The notes under the pieces were generated by a model that worked only from the letters and a program-made list of their open reading frames with translations, ran no database searches and was not told the origin of the DNA. Source: an uncultured Clostridia bacterium (GTDB lineage: Bacteria > Bacillota > Clostridia > Oscillospirales > Acutalibacteraceae). Taken from it: a DNA stretch of 10,991 bases. Positions 8,101 to 10,991 of the stretch are shown here, piece by piece. The stretch covers positions 1 through 10,991 of the forward strand of contig CAMFZJ010000037.1 in the NCBI GenBank assembly GCA_946004305.1, read 5' to 3'. Position 1 is the first letter of the stretch, and every line of letters begins with the position of its first letter. A program made the translations under genes and the position numbers.

Positions 8101-10794
8101 GTTTTTTGTAATCCATTTAGCTGATGTTTTGAGATAAGTAGATGTATTTATATTTGCAACCTTATCTTTCATAATGTTGTTATTACTCTTACCATATGAT
8201 AATTCAGGGACACTCTCAGGTTGTGTAGCTTTATCGTTTCCAATGTCAGCTTTCCAACTGTAAAAGTCGTTGTTACCCAGAACAATATTCTTAAAAACAT
8301 TCTCCCATAGCTTAAACAGTCCATTAGAAGAATTATGCAATACAGAATATAACGAACTAAAGCCTGAAGGACACTTAGATAAATAAGTAGTATCTGTATA
8401 TCCTCTAGCGTCACTAACACTTACGTATTCATTTGATGAACCGATTGTTGAACTTAATCTATTATTAACCGAAACTCTTTGATTAGGATTCCATTTAAAA
8501 AACAAGTCTGTAAGGTTAGTATCGGAGAAAGCTCTATGACCTATTGCTGCATATGCAGGACTAGCAGGTGTTCCAAACTGAATTATACCTGTGAATGCAG
8601 GATTGTGAATAAATGCACGTTCACCTACATATGTAAGCTTTGGAAATATAAAGACGTCTGAAGCTTTAACCTGTATGTTTGAAGCTGTTCTATCAGTATT
8701 TCTATACAGAAGCCTTACGCCTTTTCCTGTTGAATAAGCGTTGCCCCTCATAAAGGCTTTGTTACCTATCTTGGTTAAATTTGATGTATTGTTTGATATG
8801 GCGAGCCAAAATGTGTATCCCACCTGATTTTTGGAAAATTCACCATCTAATTGAAAGGCACCGTAGTTTTGGTTATTACCTTCATTACCTTTTATTTCTG
8901 TCAAACCGTCAGGAACTACAAACAATTGAAATGCAGGATCATTATAGAAGGTGTTACTTTCAATGATTTTTAACTTAATTGTTCCGTCACCGGCAGTGCT
9001 TGGCTGAGTCCAAGTAAAACTTCTTAAAGCTGTACATTTTCTAAAAGCACCTTGTCCTATGGTTCCTATCGTGGTTGGAACAGTAAAAACATTGAAGTTT
9101 TCTGATGAAGTGTTATAGTCCAATCCGGTAGAACCACTATTAGTTAGTTTATCAATAAGAGTTTTGGTTGCATTTCCTATACCGCCATTAACTGTTCCTT
9201 GACATAAAGAATCGCAAGAAAAGAAAGCTTCCTCATCAATTTTATCTAACAAACAGGTACCAAAATTTATTCTTTTTAAAGCGTCATCATTGTAGAAGGC
9301 TTGTTTACCAATAACTTTAATATAGCTACCCAGATTTACCGTTACTAAGCTATCACAGTTGGCAAAAGCACCGCCGCCTCCGCTTTCGTATTCAACAGAA
9401 CCACCTATAGTTGTTAATTTTGGTGCTGAAAAAGATAGTATTGTAAAATTGCCATCACAGTTATAGAAAGCACGTTTTTCAAGAATCTCAATTTTATTTC
9501 CGTTAATACTCAATCCGTTTCTAAATCCGTCACAACCACCAAAAGCATAGGCTTTTATTGTATTAACATTACCCCATCTAATTGTGTTAATTGTGTCACA
9601 GTCATAAAAAGCTTTTGTATTAACAGTTGTAATTCCCGAACCGAAATCTATAGTACCTAATTTATCACAGCCTTGAAATACACCGTAGTCATAACCGACA
9701 CCGTGATCCACACTGGTTGAAGGTGCAGCAAAACTTATATTCTTGTTATTATCGAAATTAACCGTTTGCAAATAATCACAATTTGAAAAAGCTCCTACAC
9801 CTAAAGACGAAATACTACCCCAACTGGTTATTCCATTTACACCGCTACTTCTGAATGCGTATTTACCTACTGAAACCGTTTTTGTTGTAAAGTAGATACT
9901 ATCTAAATTTCCATTAGTACGATTAAACCCATAAAAAGCATAATCACTTATACTTCTGGTGTTAGTAAATTTTATATCTTTTACCTTACTATGAGGAAGT
10001 GCCGTAACCCATGCTGTATCGGCTGCATTTCTTCTCATACCGTTCCACGGAGCCCACACCTGTTCAATAGATTCACCTTTTCTATTGTTAAGTGTACCGA
10101 AATAATAACTTGGTAACGCACTTTCGTTAGTTGTTGTTCTTGTAACAGTTAATGTACCTGTACCCTGATCCACACCACCGTCACCTTGAAGTGTTGATTC
10201 ATCACAAGTCCAAGTACATTTTGTATCTCCTACAACTAAAACTATTTGAGCAACCTTACCGGAATACCAGTCTTTACCGTTGTTTTTGCCGTTTGGATAT
10301 CTGTATTTAGAATTTTTAGTTCCACTTGTATAATAACAATAAGTTACATAGCTTGTTCTCCAAGTTTTCTTATTGCTGTTATATACGTCATACAAGTCGT
10401 ATCTTACCGTTGTAGCTTGAGTAGCACCTGCACCTACAGCTTCAACTTTTGTTTGAGCTGCAACGCTTTGAATACTCTTTTTAGTGGATTCAGCACTTTC
10501 CTTAGGCTCAACAGTTTCATATACGCTTTTGTCTGTAGAAGTATCAGCTAATTTTTCAACTTGTTTATCTTCAGTAGTCTGAAACGACGTTGATATTTGT
10601 TGTACTTCCGTTGTGATTAACGGTACATTTTCAACAGTAACAACTTGAGTTTCATTCACATTATAGTCAATTTCATTTGACGCTATTGAATAACCCGGCT
10701 GAGCAGTTATAGCACTGACAGAAAACGTATTTGATGCAAACAGTAAAGCAGAAACACCTAATGCAAGTAATCTTTTAAGTTTATACATTCTCAT
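5101..10794 (-). CDS. Giant pilus tip adhesin: leucine-rich region, VWA domain, Cna-B-like domains, LPFTG anchor
   Basis: This is a surface adhesin of 1,897 residues, expected at the pilus tip. The start is the second of three nearby ATGs, because AAGGAG ends 6 bases before it and abuts the one at 10800. Domains in order: signal peptide 1-28; Ser/Thr/Glu-rich spacer to about 125; unassigned region 128-263 with Cys153, Cys193 and Cys197; about 16 irregular BspA-like repeats (about 268-768) with AFxxCD cores such as AFYDCD and AFANCD; VWA domain (about 910-1173); a beta-rich region (about 1174-1375); and four Cna-B-like domains (about 1378-1503, 1508-1603, 1612-1743, 1745-1845). LPFTG is at 1849-1853, then a membrane helix and a basic tail. 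The MIDAS residues are all present: Asp922, Ser924, Ser926, Thr1018 and Asp1050. E-box-like Glu occurs at 1451, 1575 and 1685. VWA plus Cna-B is the layout of known tip pilins such as RrgA and GBS104; the large leucine-rich region is an unusual addition. It is the first gene of the operon. Confidence 0.94.
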   Translation of the reverse strand: MRMYKLKRLLALGVSALLFASNTFSVSAITAQPGYSIASNEIDYNVNETQVVTVENVPLITTEVQQISTSFQTTEDKQVEKLADTSTDKSVYETVEPKESAESTKKSIQSVAAQTKVEAVGAGATQATTVRYDLYDVYNSNKKTWRTSYVTYCYYTSGTKNSKYRYPNGKNNGKDWYSGKVAQIVLVVGDTKCTWTCDESTLQGDGGVDQGTGTLTVTRTTTNESALPSYYFGTLNNRKGESIEQVWAPWNGMRRNAADTAWVTALPHSKVKDIKFTNTRSISDYAFYGFNRTNGNLDSIYFTTKTVSVGKYAFRSSGVNGITSWGSISSLGVGAFSNCDYLQTVNFDNNKNISFAAPSTSVDHGVGYDYGVFQGCDKLGTIDFGSGITTVNTKAFYDCDTINTIRWGNVNTIKAYAFGGCDGFRNGLSINGNKIEILEKRAFYNCDGNFTILSFSAPKLTTIGGSVEYESGGGGAFANCDSLVTVNLGSYIKVIGKQAFYNDDALKRINFGTCLLDKIDEEAFFSCDSLCQGTVNGGIGNATKTLIDKLTNSGSTGLDYNTSSENFNVFTVPTTIGTIGQGAFRKCTALRSFTWTQPSTAGDGTIKLKIIESNTFYNDPAFQLFVVPDGLTEIKGNEGNNQNYGAFQLDGEFSKNQVGYTFWLAISNNTSNLTKIGNKAFMRGNAYSTGKGVRLLYRNTDRTASNIQVKASDVFIFPKLTYVGERAFIHNPAFTGIIQFGTPASPAYAAIGHRAFSDTNLTDLFFKWNPNQRVSVNNRLSSTIGSSNEYVSVSDARGYTDTTYLSKCPSGFSSLYSVLHNSSNGLFKLWENVFKNIVLGNNDFYSWKADIGNDKATQPESVPELSYGKSNNNIMKDKVANINTSTYLKTSAKWITKNKLAEETVSFGYKNRTKVDFVFVVDNSPSMDMAAGDNGNSYRGTYNASKTMNEYSQIYNISKRVLSGTNGSSVSIVSFNGNNNNELSNSSKLLGSVGMTDSDSVYNALFKNDDGYEDGGVTNYSAGLSRAYSVLAELQKKETGNKQIVLFLTDGSPTYCDANGSAVSVTASKADTSLSKLVDGEDWSKAIRETGTVTVHNADKACSSTPNITTTVTGLNVPIYGILVGSETNYKQINIVTSGDAGNRDNTKTSTNIKELGSSLSSIIESAFSEDYVITVPLNDNFVLDESSSMEVDIIEQENTSPHTVFGRFTDAMEGIFIYNKNISSTYGQIKYDSDRNCIIWDLSTHPNTDLTSTPYQTYTLKFVLKCVGTGRKVNNVKDTNGVSYDYYAVNDNDSNTSRNNSTSSDSVIGKSFISSITGKDEGNKYGAYVYLSKGQKANVSTMNLDDSKLGVTDIQTPTELTDNLMSVAPSIYLPYYTGTLNLDKYDDNGTKLGGAEFKMFDEDLKLVKFVSQSPGYFIYNSTASTTSVSTYSDKSTVVFAVPYGTYYILESKYPTSSVCTYVDSQKNSYVTDKIPEGYTTKQNLIKFEVNDQTVDLPVYNTSISTIGKITGTKYYMDGRNSGSVTALNGAVMALYKSFGDAQNKNNNYLATAVTNSTGDYSFSVSEIGTYYVREIQAPNGFQMSEAIQSVTVSELNGTSSHVQTIYDFILAKITVHVNSSDNVKEKFNFTLVGDGSDTGASSVEYTGISNSDGTYTFEVPLYHVYTPYPGSKPVYHGISYTLKETGYNGGKIPSRYIYQEYGLNSFDNTVKQESYSIQYEDWDGTPYAYSPAYTAPDYDIYVYNPSIRVTLYNYDGTDKTTPLQSTFVFNGTRITTDENGFAEYTAWLGYSKSSIDQIKVPEGYNLLSERINFTIDSSTELTTLYNETTGNKYFNCSVTIYNTPKNELPFTGGNSYFWLMFSGVFLLCFGCLISVLYKYYKNKHYKKHNKSPSRSS

Positions 10795-10813
10795 CAACAT
10801 CTCCTTTCTGTTG
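10795..10813 (-). promoter_or_regulatory. Ribosome binding site that decides the tip adhesin start
   Basis: On the minus strand GAAAGGAGA lies between CAACA (10813-10809) and TGTTG (10799-10795), which are complementary. The Shine-Dalgarno sequence could therefore sit in a 9-base loop on a weak 5-bp stem. The core AAGGAG abuts the ATG at 10800, is 6 bases from the ATG at 10794 and 12 from the ATG at 10788. The middle one is the best start. Confidence 0.6.
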
Positions 10814-10842
10814 TAATTTAATAATTTTTTTCAAAGTGTTGT

Positions 10843-10884
10843 TTAATTTGGTTCGCCTCTGATTCTGTTTTTATGAGTTATCAT
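10843..10884 (-). CDS. Possible 13-residue leader peptide ahead of the tip adhesin
   Basis: The frame reads MITHKNRIRGEPN. ATG at 10884 follows AAGGAG with 9 bases between, which is a full-strength ribosome binding site. The stop is 48 bases upstream of the tip start. The peptide is basic, with no hydrophobic core and no run of one amino acid of the kind seen in classical attenuators. It may be a translated leader tuning the operon, or chance; this is the weakest gene call in the list. Confidence 0.3.
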   Translation of the reverse strand: MITHKNRIRGEPN

Positions 10885-10913
10885 ATTTTTTTACTCCTTG
10901 ATTATTTTTGAAT

Positions 10914-10944
10914 AAAAAAAGGTAACCGACTAAAATAATCGATT
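10914..10944 (-). terminator. Truncated inverted repeat, probably the 3' arm of a terminator
   Basis: Read on the minus strand, AATCGATT and then ATTTTAGTCGGTTACC run into seven Ts and ATT. A G/C-containing arm followed by a T-run is the 3' half of an intrinsic terminator. The matching 5' arm would lie beyond 10944, where the adapter replaces genomic sequence. AATCGATT is itself a palindrome, so the break may be close to the centre of a long perfect hairpin. The terminator would belong to an upstream gene outside the window. Confidence 0.4.
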
Positions 10945-10991
10945 CTGTCTCTTATACACATCTCCGAGCCCACGAGACGTAGAGGAATCTC
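10945..10991 (+). other. Illumina Nextera adapter and index (not genomic)
   Basis: CTGTCTCTTATACACATCT at 10945-10963 is the Tn5 mosaic end used in Nextera libraries. It is followed by CCGAGCCCACGAGAC (10964-10978), the read-2 adapter, then GTAGAGGA (10979-10986), which from memory is i7 index N712, and ATCTC (10987-10991), the start of the P7 flank. The genomic sequence therefore ends at 10944. Confidence 0.98.

Noticed and set aside
5544..10551. Short open frames in other frames of the tip adhesin region on both strands
   Set aside because: All lie inside the 1,897-residue tip gene, whose domains run continuously from signal peptide to LPFTG without a break.
10840..10920. Promoter with TATGAT near 10880 as the -10 box for the operon
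   Set aside because: No acceptable -35 element lies 16-18 bases upstream, and TATGAT overlaps the start codon of the leader candidate. The promoter may lie beyond the window.
1..10931. GGTAACC shared by the left-end repeat and the right-end inverted repeat, as if flanking a mobile unit
   Set aside because: Only 7 bases match and the surrounding bases differ, so chance is enough; no transposase or integrase is present.

Overview
The window is AT-rich DNA that reads as a low-GC Firmicute of the class Clostridia, probably a gut Ruminococcus-like or Lachnospiraceae-like bacterium. This rests on Gram-positive sorting signals, strong AAGGAG ribosome binding sites, TEPV-type linkers and BspA-type leucine-rich repeats; the genus is a guess. 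Both ends look like assembly ends. The left end is a 22-bp tandem repeat (1-77). The right end (10945-10991) is Illumina Nextera adapter and index sequence, not genome.

Almost everything else is one sortase-assembled pilus (fimbria) operon on the minus strand. In transcription order it has four genes. First is a 1,897-residue tip adhesin (10794-5101) with a BspA-type leucine-rich region, a von Willebrand A domain with an intact MIDAS metal site, Cna-B-like domains and an LPFTG anchor. Second is a secreted 440-residue protein with leucine-rich repeats and two bacterial Ig-like repeats but no sorting signal (5045-3723). Third is a SpaA/FctA-type backbone pilin with a YPKN pilin motif and LPLTG signal (3650-1797). 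Fourth is a class C pilin sortase (about 1606-740). A terminator at 643-701 closes the operon. Beyond it is a small minus-strand gene for a putative zinc-binding protein (607-80).

The genes fit one assembly line. The sortase would cleave LPLTG of the backbone pilin and join its Thr to the YPKN lysine of the next pilin. The tip adhesin has LPFTG but no pilin-motif lysine, so it should cap the fibre and present its VWA and leucine-rich regions. The secreted leucine-rich protein is the odd member; its repeats resemble those in the tip, but it has no visible anchor. No wall-anchoring base pilin, housekeeping sortase or regulator is present.

Notable points are a stem-loop at every gene junction of the operon; a pilin-sortase junction with a large hairpin, a CUCC loop and a stranded Shine-Dalgarno sequence; a sortase frame with no ATG, GTG or TTG before its N-terminal membrane segment; a possible 13-codon leader peptide ahead of the tip gene; and a half-palindrome next to a T-run where the true sequence stops at the adapter. 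No gene-free stretch exceeds 300 bases. I saw no tRNA, rRNA, insertion sequence or CRISPR array.
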